64,000 nt of DNA from JALZAH01 sp051000755 (GTDB lineage: Bacteria; Actinomycetota; Acidimicrobiia; Acidimicrobiales; Palsa-688): positions 1 through 64,000 of the forward strand of contig JBPCNZ010000143.1 of assembly GCA_051000755.1 (NCBI GenBank), in the 5' to 3' direction. Every line of letters starts with the position of its first letter. The first letter of the stretch is position 1. Below are positions 15,686-23,167 of this stretch, one piece after another. A program made the translations under genes and the position numbers. The notes beneath the pieces are model-generated. The model had not been told where the DNA came from, searched no databases, and saw only the letters and a list, made by a program, of their open reading frames with translations.

Positions 15686-17073
15686 CGGGCGGTCCCGCCG
15701 ACGGTCATGGCCGCCACCCGGAGCGTCGGCTGGCCGGTGCCCACCGGCACGCCCTGGCCCTGCTTGCCACAGGTCCCAGGCGAACCCATGGAGAAGTCGT
15801 TGCCGACAGCATCGATCTGCTCGAGCACCCGGGGGCCATTGCCGATCAGGTTGGCGTCGCGCAGCGGCTCGGTGATCCGTCCGTTCTCGATCAGGTAGGC
15901 CTCGGTCGTGCCGAAGACGAAGTCGCCGGTCGCGGTGTTGACCTGGCCTCCCCCAAGCTGGGCCACGTAGACGCCCGCCGGTGTCTGGGCCACGATCTCA
16001 TCGGGATCGTCGTCCCCGTTGCGCAGGAACGTGTTGGTCATGCGCACCATGGGCAGGTGCTGGTAGGTCTCCCGCCGCCCGTTGCCGCTGCTCTGGCGGC
16101 CCTCCTTGCGGGCCCGCAGCCAGTCCCACATGTAGTCGGTGAGGACACCGTCCTCGATCAGCACGTTGCTGCGGGTCGGGTAACCCTCGTCGTCGATAGC
16201 CAGGGCGCCCCACTCGGGCCCCATCGTCCCGTCGTCGACCAGGGTGACGAGGGGGCTGGCCACCTGGGTGCCGACCCGGTGGGCGAAGACCGACGTGTCC
16301 TTGGCGATGTGGTCGGCCTCCAGGCCGTGCCCGCACGCCTCGTGAAACAGGATGCCCCCGCTCCCCGCCTTGATCACGACCGGAACCGTGCCCGACGGAG
16401 CAGGGCGGGAGGCCAGCTTGAGCAGGGCCCGCTCGGCGGCGATCCGAGCCAGGTCGTCAATGGCATAGGTGTCGAACAACTCGAAGCCGACGGTCCGGCC
16501 GATGGACTCCCGGCCGGTCTGCATACCGGTGTCACCCAGGGCCACGCACGACACCGCGAAGCGGGTCTTGACCTGGTCGTCGCCGGCCAGCAGGCCGTCG
16601 CTGTTGGCCACCAGGATGCGCCTGCGGCTGTCGCCGTACACGGCACTGACCTGGCGGATGGCGCCCCCGACGGAGCGGGCCGCGTCGTTGGCCCGCTCCA
16701 GCAGCGCCACCTTGGTCGCCTTGCTCACCGTCTCGGGAGCCACCTCGACGGTGGTCGGCGAGGGGACGTCGACTCGTGACAGGCCTATCTCCCTGGTTCG
16801 CCCGTCGCCGCGCTGTGCCGCGGCGGCGGCCGCCGCGGCTGCCGTCGCCAGCCCGGACTCGGACAGGTCACTGGTGTGGGCGAAGCCGGTGGTATCGCCG
16901 ACGACGACCCGGATGCCGGCACCCCGGTCCCGGCCCGAGGAGATGTCCTCGACCCGACCGTCGTCGAGACGGGCTGCGCATCCACGCCGATCCTCGGCGA
17001 AGATCTCCGCGAAATCACCGCCGGTCCGTAGGGCATTACCGAGCACCCGCTGGATTACCGCTTCGTCGATCAC
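15682..17073 (-). CDS. tldD: TldD metalloprotease catalytic subunit
   Basis: 463-residue zinc protease subunit. The metal motif HEACGH sits near residue 245, followed by HRVGTQVASPLVTLVDDG, DDEGYPTRSNVLIEDGVLTDYM and the C-terminal GTCGKQGQGVPVGTGQPTLRV, whose cysteine helps bind zinc in this family. GTG 17073 is preferred because AAGGAG lies five bases upstream; an ATG at 17139 would leave only 12 bases to the divergent neighbour. With this start the divergent intergenic region is 78 bases and contains hexamers for both directions. Confidence 0.94.
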   Translation of the reverse strand: MIDEAVIQRVLGNALRTGGDFAEIFAEDRRGCAARLDDGRVEDISSGRDRGAGIRVVVGDTTGFAHTSDLSESGLATAAAAAAAAAQRGDGRTREIGLSRVDVPSPTTVEVAPETVSKATKVALLERANDAARSVGGAIRQVSAVYGDSRRRILVANSDGLLAGDDQVKTRFAVSCVALGDTGMQTGRESIGRTVGFELFDTYAIDDLARIAAERALLKLASRPAPSGTVPVVIKAGSGGILFHEACGHGLEADHIAKDTSVFAHRVGTQVASPLVTLVDDGTMGPEWGALAIDDEGYPTRSNVLIEDGVLTDYMWDWLRARKEGRQSSGNGRRETYQHLPMVRMTNTFLRNGDDDPDEIVAQTPAGVYVAQLGGGQVNTATGDFVFGTTEAYLIENGRITEPLRDANLIGNGPRVLEQIDAVGNDFSMGSPGTCGKQGQGVPVGTGQPTLRVAAMTVGGTAR

Positions 17074-17138
17074 AGGATCTCCTTCGAGCTCGGCACTGAC
17101 CGTCAGGGTCACATTGGCTGGAGTCGAGGGTACCGGCA

Positions 17139-17144
17139 TACCGT
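17139..17144 (+). promoter_or_regulatory. -10 hexamer of the thioesterase gene
   Basis: TACCGT ends seven bases before the GTG start at 17152, as for a leaderless mRNA. Confidence 0.45.
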
Positions 17145-17151
17145 CTGGTTC

Positions 17152-17529
17152 GTGCCCGCCAAGCTCGCCGCCCAGGCTGTCGTGGAACTTGTCGTCAGCA
17201 CCGACGACACGGCCGCCTCCCTCCGGTCCGGGGATGTGGACGTTCTGGCCACCCCTCGGCTGATCGCGCTGTGCGAACAAGCCGCCGCCAAGGCCATCGC
17301 CGCCCGGCTCGGCGCGGGCCAGACCTCGGTCGGCGCCCGGGTCGAGCTGTCCCACGTGGCCCCCGTGGCTGTCGGTTCCACCGTGCGGGCCACGGCGACG
17401 CTCGAACGGGTGGAGGGCCACCGGTTCAGCTTCGCCGTGACGGTCACCGATCGTTGCGGGCTGGTAGCGGCAGGAAAGGTGCTGCGGGTGATCGTCGATC
17501 GCCAGCAGTTCACCGACCGAGCCCGGTGA
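17152..17529 (+). CDS. Hotdog-fold thioesterase of the FlK-like group
   Basis: 125-residue single-domain protein. The pattern DVLATPRLIALCEQAAAKAI, GQTSVGARVELSHVAPV and VGSTVRATATLERVEGHRF matches small hotdog thioesterases related to fluoroacetyl-CoA thioesterase FlK, where the conserved Thr and Glu in these blocks are catalytic. The natural substrate is probably an acyl-CoA and cannot be specified. GTG 17152 lies seven bases after TACCGT. It is divergent from tldD and 82 bases upstream of the PAP2 gene, possibly in one transcript. Confidence 0.8.
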   Translation: MPAKLAAQAVVELVVSTDDTAASLRSGDVDVLATPRLIALCEQAAAKAIAARLGAGQTSVGARVELSHVAPVAVGSTVRATATLERVEGHRFSFAVTVTDRCGLVAAGKVLRVIVDRQQFTDRAR

Positions 17530-17611
17530 GGGGCAGCCTCCGTCGCTCGCCGGTGGCGTTCCCTCGGCGGACCCGGTCGCCACCGCGGTCGCCACCGCGA
17601 TCGGCACCGGG

Positions 17612-18406
17612 GTGAGCGCGCCCGCGCAACCGGAGGCCGAGACCCGGGTGCTGCGCCCGCTGCGCTGGTGGCGGGAGATCATCCTGATCGCCGTGTACTA
17701 CCTGCTCTACAGCCTGGTTCGCGACATCAACGGGGCCAACAAGGAGGAGGTCAGCCAAGCGACCCACAACGCCGACCGGGTGATCTCCCTCGAGCGCCAC
17801 CTGCATGTGTTTCGCGAAGCCAGCGTGCAACACCGGTTCATCGACCATCGGATCTTCATCGAGTTGTGGGACGGCTATTACGGAAGTGTGCACTTCGTGG
17901 CCGTGATCGCCGTGCTGCTGGTGCTGTTCTTCCGGTTCCCCGAGCGCTACCGGTTGTGGCGCAACACGCTGGCCATCGCCACCGGCTTGGCCCTGATCGG
18001 CTTCGCCCTCTTCCCCCTGTTGCCGCCCCGGCTGTTGGGGGCGCCGTTCGGATTCGTCGACACGCTCGACACCATCGGCGGGCTGTGGAACTTCGACAAC
18101 GACACCGTCAGCAGCGTCTCCAACCTGTACGCGGCCATGCCCAGCCTCCACACCGCGTGGTCCACCTGGTGCACCGTGGCCCTGATCCCGGTCGTCCGGA
18201 CCCGGTGGGCCCGAGGCCTCCTTCTGCTCTATCCGGTAGCCACGGTCTTCTGCATCATTGTGACCGCCAACCACTACTTCGTCGACGCCGCCGGCGGCCT
18301 GGTGGTCCTCGGTGCCTCCTACCTGGTGGCCCGCCGGGTAACCCCCTGGACCGGCTGCATCCGGGCCCGTCGAAAAGGGGCCGGCATGACGGCCGCCACC
18401 CCCTGA
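17612..18406 (+). CDS. PAP2-superfamily membrane phosphatase/transferase
   Basis: 264-residue integral membrane protein with about six helices. The phosphatase signature is split as in the PAP2/inositol-phosphorylceramide-synthase group: AAMPSLHTAW (C2 motif with catalytic His) and ANHYFVDAAGG (C3 motif with His and Asp). Such proteins act on lipid phosphates or transfer head groups. It ends 75 bases before crtE; a role on prenyl-phosphate lipids would fit that position but is inference. GTG 17612 has no clear ribosome binding site, so the start is moderately certain. Confidence 0.85.
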   Translation: MSAPAQPEAETRVLRPLRWWREIILIAVYYLLYSLVRDINGANKEEVSQATHNADRVISLERHLHVFREASVQHRFIDHRIFIELWDGYYGSVHFVAVIAVLLVLFFRFPERYRLWRNTLAIATGLALIGFALFPLLPPRLLGAPFGFVDTLDTIGGLWNFDNDTVSSVSNLYAAMPSLHTAWSTWCTVALIPVVRTRWARGLLLLYPVATVFCIIVTANHYFVDAAGGLVVLGASYLVARRVTPWTGCIRARRKGAGMTAATP

Positions 18407-18464
18407 GAGCCTGACCGGGGCGGACGCCGACGGAGCCAAGAACAACTAGATCTCCCACCTCGTT

Positions 18465-18470
18465 TACGCT
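18465..18470 (+). promoter_or_regulatory. -10 hexamer of the crtE-crtI-crtB operon
   Basis: TACGCT lies four bases before a GTG (18475) and ten before the ATG (18481) of crtE, which are in frame two codons apart. Confidence 0.45.
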
Positions 18471-18480
18471 CTGGGTGACC

Positions 18481-19557
18481 ATGACCACGTCCCTGCCGGT
18501 TGCCGCCCCGCCCTCTCTGGGTGACATCGCCGCTCGGGTAGACGAGCGAATCGCCCAGACCCTCGATCCCGACGCTCGCCGCTGGGCAGGCGTCGACGCC
18601 GACCTGGCCGCCCCCCTGGCCGCCCTGCGGTCCCTCGTGCTGTCCGGAGGCAAGCGCCTCCGCCCCGCCTTCTGCTACTGGGCATTCGTCGGCATGGGCG
18701 GCGACCCCGACGCTGCGGCGGTGACCGACGCCGGTTGCGCCCTCGAACTGCTCCACACCTTCGCGCTCATCCACGACGACGTGATGGACGCATCGGCCCG
18801 GCGCCACGGTGTGGAGACCGTCCACGTCTCCTTCGCCCGCCGCCACCGACAGCTCGCATGGCACGGTGACCCGGCCCGCTTCGGTGACAGCGTGGCCATC
18901 CTGGTCGGCGATCTGGCCTTCGTGTACGCCGACCGGTTCCTGGCCGGCGCACCCCGCAAGGCGCTCGACGTGTGGAACGAGCTGCGCCTCGAGGTGAACA
19001 TCGGCCAGTACCTCGACACCAACGGGACGGCCGCCCGGCGGGCCGACCCGGACCTGGCCCGGCGCATTTGTCGGTACAAGTCCGGCAAGTACACCATCGA
19101 GCGGCCCCTCCACCTGGGCGCGGCCCTGGCCGCCCCGGAGCGCATCGACGAGGTCATCGCCGCCCTGTCGGCCTACGGCGACCCCCTCGGTGAGGCCTTC
19201 CAGCTGAAAGACGACATGCTCGGCGTGTTCGGCGACCCCTCGGTGACGGGCAAGCCGGTCGGCGAGGACCTCCGTGAGGGCAAGCCCACCCTGCTCCACG
19301 CTCTGGCCACCCGCCATGCCACCAACTCCGATCGCGACCTGCTCGACGACCGTTTCGGGGCCGCCGACCTCACGACCGGCGAGGTGGTCCAGATCCAGGA
19401 GATCTTCCGCCGTACCGGTGCGGCCGCGGCGGTCGCCGACACCATCGAACGGCTGGTCGACAAGGCCCTGGATGCCGCCGAATGCCTGCCGCTCAGCCCC
19501 GACGCCGTCCATGCTCTCATCGAGCTGGCCCGATTCGTCGCCGGGCGCGACCACTGA
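18481..19557 (+). CDS. crtE: Geranylgeranyl diphosphate synthase
   Basis: 358-residue polyprenyl synthase that extends allylic diphosphates with isopentenyl diphosphate, giving the C20 precursor of carotenoids. The first aspartate-rich motif is LIHDDVMD at about residue 98; the second is QLKDDMLGVFGD followed by TGKPVGEDLREGKPTLLHAL. The basic GGKRLRPAF and the YKSGKYT block that contact diphosphates are present. Bulky residues before the first motif are consistent with C20 rather than longer products, but product length is not provable here. It heads crtE-crtI-crtB, with gaps of 4 bases and then an overlap. Confidence 0.92.
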   Translation: MTTSLPVAAPPSLGDIAARVDERIAQTLDPDARRWAGVDADLAAPLAALRSLVLSGGKRLRPAFCYWAFVGMGGDPDAAAVTDAGCALELLHTFALIHDDVMDASARRHGVETVHVSFARRHRQLAWHGDPARFGDSVAILVGDLAFVYADRFLAGAPRKALDVWNELRLEVNIGQYLDTNGTAARRADPDLARRICRYKSGKYTIERPLHLGAALAAPERIDEVIAALSAYGDPLGEAFQLKDDMLGVFGDPSVTGKPVGEDLREGKPTLLHALATRHATNSDRDLLDDRFGAADLTTGEVVQIQEIFRRTGAAAAVADTIERLVDKALDAAECLPLSPDAVHALIELARFVAGRDH

Positions 19558-19561
19558 TCGC

Positions 19562-21055
19562 ATGCGGGTCATCGTCATCGGCGCCGGTCTCGGCGGTCTG
19601 GCCGCGGCCTGCCATCTGAGCGGGCGCGGTCACCAGGTCACCGTCGTCGAGCGGGGCGACGTGCCGGGAGGCCGGGCCGGCCTGTGGCAGTCGGAGGGCT
19701 ACTCCATCGACACCGGCCCGAGCGTGCTGACCATGACCGGGCTGCTGGCCGACACCTTCGCCGCCGCCGGAGCGTCACTGACCGACCACCTCCGGTTGCG
19801 ACCGGTGGACCCCATGTACCGGGCCTGTTTCGCCGATGACGAGCCGATCGCGGTGCGCCACGGTCGTGCCGCCATGACCGAGGAGATCCACCGGACGTGC
19901 GGCGCGGGGGAGGCCGCCGGCTTCGAACGGTTCTGTACGTGGCTGGAGAAGCTCTACAACCTTGAGCAGCCCAACTTCATCGAGCGGAACTTCGACGGTC
20001 CCCTGGACCTGGCCCGACCTCTGGGACCGGCGCTCAACCTGGTGCGCCTGGGAGCGTTCCGCCGGTTGGCTTCGGTGGTCAACAGCTACTTCAAGGACCA
20101 CCGCCTGCAGAAGCTGTTCAGCTTCCAGTCCCTCTACGCCGGCCTGTCCCCCTTCGACGCCCTGGCCATCTACTGCATCATCACCTACATGGACACGATC
20201 GAGGGTGTGTGGTTCCCCGACGGGGGGATGCACGCCGTCGCCCGGGGCCTCGCCGACGCCGTCGTCAAGGCCGGCGCCGACATCGTCTACCGCGCCCCGG
20301 TCGAGCGCATCGTGCGCCGGACGGGAACGAGTGGCCCGGTCACCGGGGTGCGCCTCGAGGACGGCACGTTCCTCGGGGCCGACTCGGTCGTGGCCAACCC
20401 CGACGTCCCGGCCGTGTACCGCGAGCTGCTCCCTGAGGTCCGCATGCCGCGTGTCGCTCGACGTGGGGAATATTCGCCCTCCTGTGCCCTATGGCTGGCG
20501 GGGGTGCGGGGACCCCTTCCGGCCGACGTCGGACATCACAACATCCATTTCGGCGGGGATTGGAAAGGATCGTTCGACGCCCTGCTGCACACCGGCACCC
20601 GACAGCCCGATCCCGCCATCCTGGTGTGCTGCCCGACCGTCGGTGACCCGGGCCTGGCCCCGCCGGGAGGCCACGTCATCTACGCCCTCGAACCGGTGCC
20701 CAACCTCGACGGCAAGCTCGATTGGACGGTGGAACGTGACCGGATCCGGTCCACCCTGATCGAGCGCCTCTCTACGCTGGGCTACCCCGTCGACGACGTG
20801 GTCACCGAGCGGTTCATCGATCCGGCCGACTGGGAGGCCCAGGGCATGGAACGCGGCACCCCCTTCGCCCTCTCCCACCGCTTCTTTCAGACCGGGCCGT
20901 GGCGGCCCCCGAACCGGGACCGCCGGGTACCGGGGCTAGTGCTGGTCGGCTCGGGTACGGTGCCGGGTGTCAGCGTGCCCATGGTCCTGGTGTCGGGTCG
21001 ACTGGCCGCCGACCGGGTCGACGAGCTGGCCGGACGCCGCCCGTTGCCCCGGTGA
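19562..21055 (+). CDS. crtI: Phytoene desaturase
   Basis: 497-residue FAD-dependent CrtI-type enzyme that introduces four double bonds into phytoene to yield lycopene. The dinucleotide-binding N-terminus VIVIGAGLGGLAAACHLSGRG is shown by its core GAGLGGLAAACHL, followed by VPGGRAG and DTGPSVLTM. GVWFPDGGMHAVARGLAD lies in the middle. The C-terminal signature reads LVLVGSGTVPGVSVPMVLVSG (core GTVPGVSVPMVL). The number of desaturation steps cannot be read from sequence. It overlaps crtB by GTGA, so the two are translationally coupled. Confidence 0.94.
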   Translation: MRVIVIGAGLGGLAAACHLSGRGHQVTVVERGDVPGGRAGLWQSEGYSIDTGPSVLTMTGLLADTFAAAGASLTDHLRLRPVDPMYRACFADDEPIAVRHGRAAMTEEIHRTCGAGEAAGFERFCTWLEKLYNLEQPNFIERNFDGPLDLARPLGPALNLVRLGAFRRLASVVNSYFKDHRLQKLFSFQSLYAGLSPFDALAIYCIITYMDTIEGVWFPDGGMHAVARGLADAVVKAGADIVYRAPVERIVRRTGTSGPVTGVRLEDGTFLGADSVVANPDVPAVYRELLPEVRMPRVARRGEYSPSCALWLAGVRGPLPADVGHHNIHFGGDWKGSFDALLHTGTRQPDPAILVCCPTVGDPGLAPPGGHVIYALEPVPNLDGKLDWTVERDRIRSTLIERLSTLGYPVDDVVTERFIDPADWEAQGMERGTPFALSHRFFQTGPWRPPNRDRRVPGLVLVGSGTVPGVSVPMVLVSGRLAADRVDELAGRRPLPR

Positions 21056-21915
21056 CCACGGGCCCCACGCTGGAAGAGAGCTACCGGCGGTGCCGGGAGC
21101 TCAACCGTCGCCACGGGACCACCTATTACTGGTCGACCTTCCTGCTCCCTGCGGTCAAGCGCCACCACGTCCACGCCCTCTACGGGTTCTGCCGCTATGC
21201 CGACGACATCGTGGACGACCTGGGACCGGCATCGGTCGAGGCCCGAGCGGCGGCCCTCGCCGATTTTGGGGACCGGTTCTTCGCCGACCTGAAAGAGGGG
21301 CGGTCGACCGACCCCGTCCTCAAGGCGGTCGTCCACACCACCCGGGCCTTCGACATCGACCCCAACTGCTTCCGTCGCTTCCTGCGGTCGATGACCATGG
21401 ACCTGACCGTCGACCGCTACGACACCTTCGACGATCTCCTCGGCTACATGGACGGCTCGGCGGCGGTCATCGGGGAGATGATGCTGCCCATCCTCGAACC
21501 GGACGACCTGGCGGTCGCCACCGGACCGGCCCGGGACCTGGGCATCGCCTTCCAGGTCACCAACTTCCTACGGGACGTGGCCGAGGACCTCGACCGGGGC
21601 CGCGTCTACCTGCCCCAGGACGACATCGACCATTTCGGGGCGGCACCGGCGATGGCCGGGCGCCGGGTAACACCGGAATGGGTCGAGCTCATGCGCTTCG
21701 AGATCGACCGGACCCGCGCCTACTACCGCTCGGCGGAGACGGGGATCGACCTGCTCCCCGCCCTGTCGGGGCGTTGCATCGCCGGCGCCCACCGTCTCTA
21801 CGGGGGGATCCTGGAGCGGATCGAGTCCGCCGGCTATGACGTGTTCACCCAGCGGGTCCGGGTCCCCCTGGCCCGGAAGCTGGCGGTGGTCGGCCGAGCA
21901 ACTCTCGCCCGTTGA
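21052..21915 (+). CDS. crtB: Phytoene synthase
   Basis: 287-residue head-to-head prenyl synthase condensing two geranylgeranyl diphosphates. Both catalytic aspartate motifs are present: YADDIVDD at residues 49-56 and DVAEDLDRGRVYLP from residue 175. TYYWSTFLLP near the N-terminus and YMDGSAAVIGEMM are family blocks. It starts at GTG 21052 inside the crtI stop. It ends 23 bases from the convergent crtZ. Confidence 0.95.
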   Translation: MTTGPTLEESYRRCRELNRRHGTTYYWSTFLLPAVKRHHVHALYGFCRYADDIVDDLGPASVEARAAALADFGDRFFADLKEGRSTDPVLKAVVHTTRAFDIDPNCFRRFLRSMTMDLTVDRYDTFDDLLGYMDGSAAVIGEMMLPILEPDDLAVATGPARDLGIAFQVTNFLRDVAEDLDRGRVYLPQDDIDHFGAAPAMAGRRVTPEWVELMRFEIDRTRAYYRSAETGIDLLPALSGRCIAGAHRLYGGILERIESAGYDVFTQRVRVPLARKLAVVGRATLAR

Positions 21916-21938
21916 GACCGGGGCTGGCTGCCCGGCGG

Positions 21939-22430
21939 CTAGCCCTGGGAGAGCGCCAGGGCCCGGGCCCGGAGCTCCCGGGGGACGATCGGGCACAGCA
22001 TGCCGTAGGGCTCCCCCCCGTAGCGGTGGTGCAGGGCGTGGGCATCGCGCAGACGCTCCAGCGGCGGAATGGTCGGCAGGCGGACGAAGCGACCGTGGAT
22101 GTAGAGGTCGTGCACGGCGGCGTACGCCGCCCCGTAGGCGGTCACCCCCACGCCGACGGGCAGGAGCAGGTGGGCGCGGGGCTGGGCCGTCGCCATGGCC
22201 ATGGCCCCCATGGTGGCCGCCGCGAACATCACCGGGAACCAGTCGTTGGCCTCCACCTGGGCGGCACGGGACGGCCGCACCGCCGAGGACGGCGCCGAGC
22301 GGCGGGCCCGGTGGTGGGAACGGTGCAGCGTCCAGCCCAGACCGTGCATCACCCAGCGGTGAGCGGCATAGGTGACCGGCTCCATCACGATGAACGCCAC
22401 CACGCCGGCGACCAGGTCCTCGATCGACAT
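21939..22430 (-). CDS. crtZ: Beta-carotene hydroxylase CrtZ
   Basis: 163-residue non-heme di-iron membrane hydroxylase of the fatty-acid-hydroxylase superfamily. The full set of histidine clusters is visible: HRWVMH (about 24-29), HRSHH, HDLYIH and HALHH. This enzyme adds 3-hydroxyl groups to beta-ionone rings, so cyclic carotenoid made by the adjacent cyclase would become cryptoxanthin/zeaxanthin. TACGAT lies seven bases before the ATG, so it can be transcribed independently of crtYc-crtYd 28 bases upstream. Confidence 0.93.
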   Translation of the reverse strand: MSIEDLVAGVVAFIVMEPVTYAAHRWVMHGLGWTLHRSHHRARRSAPSSAVRPSRAAQVEANDWFPVMFAAATMGAMAMATAQPRAHLLLPVGVGVTAYGAAYAAVHDLYIHGRFVRLPTIPPLERLRDAHALHHRYGGEPYGMLCPIVPRELRARALALSQG

Positions 22431-22437
22431 CGACTCG

Positions 22438-22443
22438 ATCGTA
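22438..22443 (-). promoter_or_regulatory. -10 hexamer of crtZ
   Basis: TACGAT on the minus strand, seven bases before the crtZ ATG. A CCCAG/CTGGG hairpin lies just upstream, after the crtYd stop. Confidence 0.45.
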
Positions 22444-22458
22444 CCCAGGGACCTGGGC

Positions 22459-22767
22459 CTATCTGGTGCGAGCTGGTCGGGCCCTCACCCACACCAGGAG
22501 CACCAGCGTGACCAGGGCGAAACCGTAGGCAAAGTCCTCGATGGGGATGTCCCAGGGGAAGCGAACGCCGGAGAACTCTTTCGGGTTGTAGATCACCACC
22601 GGCGCCGACAGCTTCGTCAACCACCCGTCGACGGGGATCTGGAACCCCCAGGTGATAACCAGGGTCACCCAGTAGGCGGGGCGCCGGAACAGCCCCGTGC
22701 GCAACCACAGGGCCTCCAGGGCGATGACGGCGGCGGCGGCCACCAGAGCCCAGACGGTGTACATCAT
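22459..22767 (-). CDS. crtYd: Heterodimeric lycopene cyclase subunit CrtYd
   Basis: 102-residue membrane protein with three helices. The lycopene-cyclase-domain pattern is FQIPVDGWLTKLSAPVVIYN followed by FPWDIPIEDFAYGFALV, where PIEDF corresponds to the conserved P(I/V)E(D/E) motif. The start ATG 22767 overlaps the crtYc stop by ATGA, matching the crtYc-crtYd pairs of actinobacteria, in which two half-size subunits together cyclise lycopene. Beta-ring formation is inferred from the adjacent crtZ. Confidence 0.9.
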   Translation of the reverse strand: MMYTVWALVAAAAVIALEALWLRTGLFRRPAYWVTLVITWGFQIPVDGWLTKLSAPVVIYNPKEFSGVRFPWDIPIEDFAYGFALVTLVLLVWVRARPARTR

Positions 22768-23108
22768 GGCTCCACCATCGGGGCCCGGAGCCGGCGCAGC
22801 CTGGTCAACATCGTGGTCACCACCTCGTAGGTCAGGAGGGCACAGATGGGGATGACCAGGAAGAACACCACTTCCTCCACCGGCAGCCCCCCCGGCAGGT
22901 CCCAGCCGGTGGTGTAGCGATGGCTGTAGCTCCAATGGTGATGAGCGATGGCGGCGACGTCCCACAGCGAGAAGATGACCGCAGGACCGATGAGGGCGCG
23001 CAGCAGGCGGCGGGGCCGACGCCACACCCGGGCTCCCAGCACGATCTCGAGCGGGGCGGTGAGCACCACGCAGCCGGCCATGACCAACAGGTACTGGTAC
23101 CGATCCAC
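22764..23108 (-). CDS. crtYc: Heterodimeric lycopene cyclase subunit CrtYc
   Basis: 114-residue membrane protein with three helices and the paired motif GGLPVEEVVFFLVIP near residue 76, plus IFSLWDVAAIAHHHW. With CrtYd it forms a lycopene cyclase. GTG 23108 has TAGGGT eight bases upstream. It is divergent from dxs with 59 bases between starts, so precursor supply and ring formation can be co-ordinated from one promoter region. Confidence 0.9.
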   Translation of the reverse strand: MDRYQYLLVMAGCVVLTAPLEIVLGARVWRRPRRLLRALIGPAVIFSLWDVAAIAHHHWSYSHRYTTGWDLPGGLPVEEVVFFLVIPICALLTYEVVTTMLTRLRRLRAPMVEP

Positions 23109-23116
23109 GGGGCGTC

Positions 23117-23161
23117 ACCCTACGGCCGCGGTGCTCCGTCCGGGCCAGCAGGCGGTACGTT
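23117..23161. promoter_or_regulatory. Divergent promoter region of crtYc and dxs
   Basis: TAGGGT on the minus strand (23117-23122) stands eight bases from the crtYc GTG. TACGTT on the plus strand (23156-23161) stands six bases from the dxs ATG. Both transcripts would be leaderless. No inverted-repeat operator is evident between them. Confidence 0.5.
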
Positions 23162-23167
23162 GAAGGG

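Noticed and set aside
17074..17139. TldD start at ATG 17139
   Set aside because: GTG 17073 has AAGGAG at ideal spacing and gives the usual family N-terminus; the upstream ATG would nearly abut the divergent gene.
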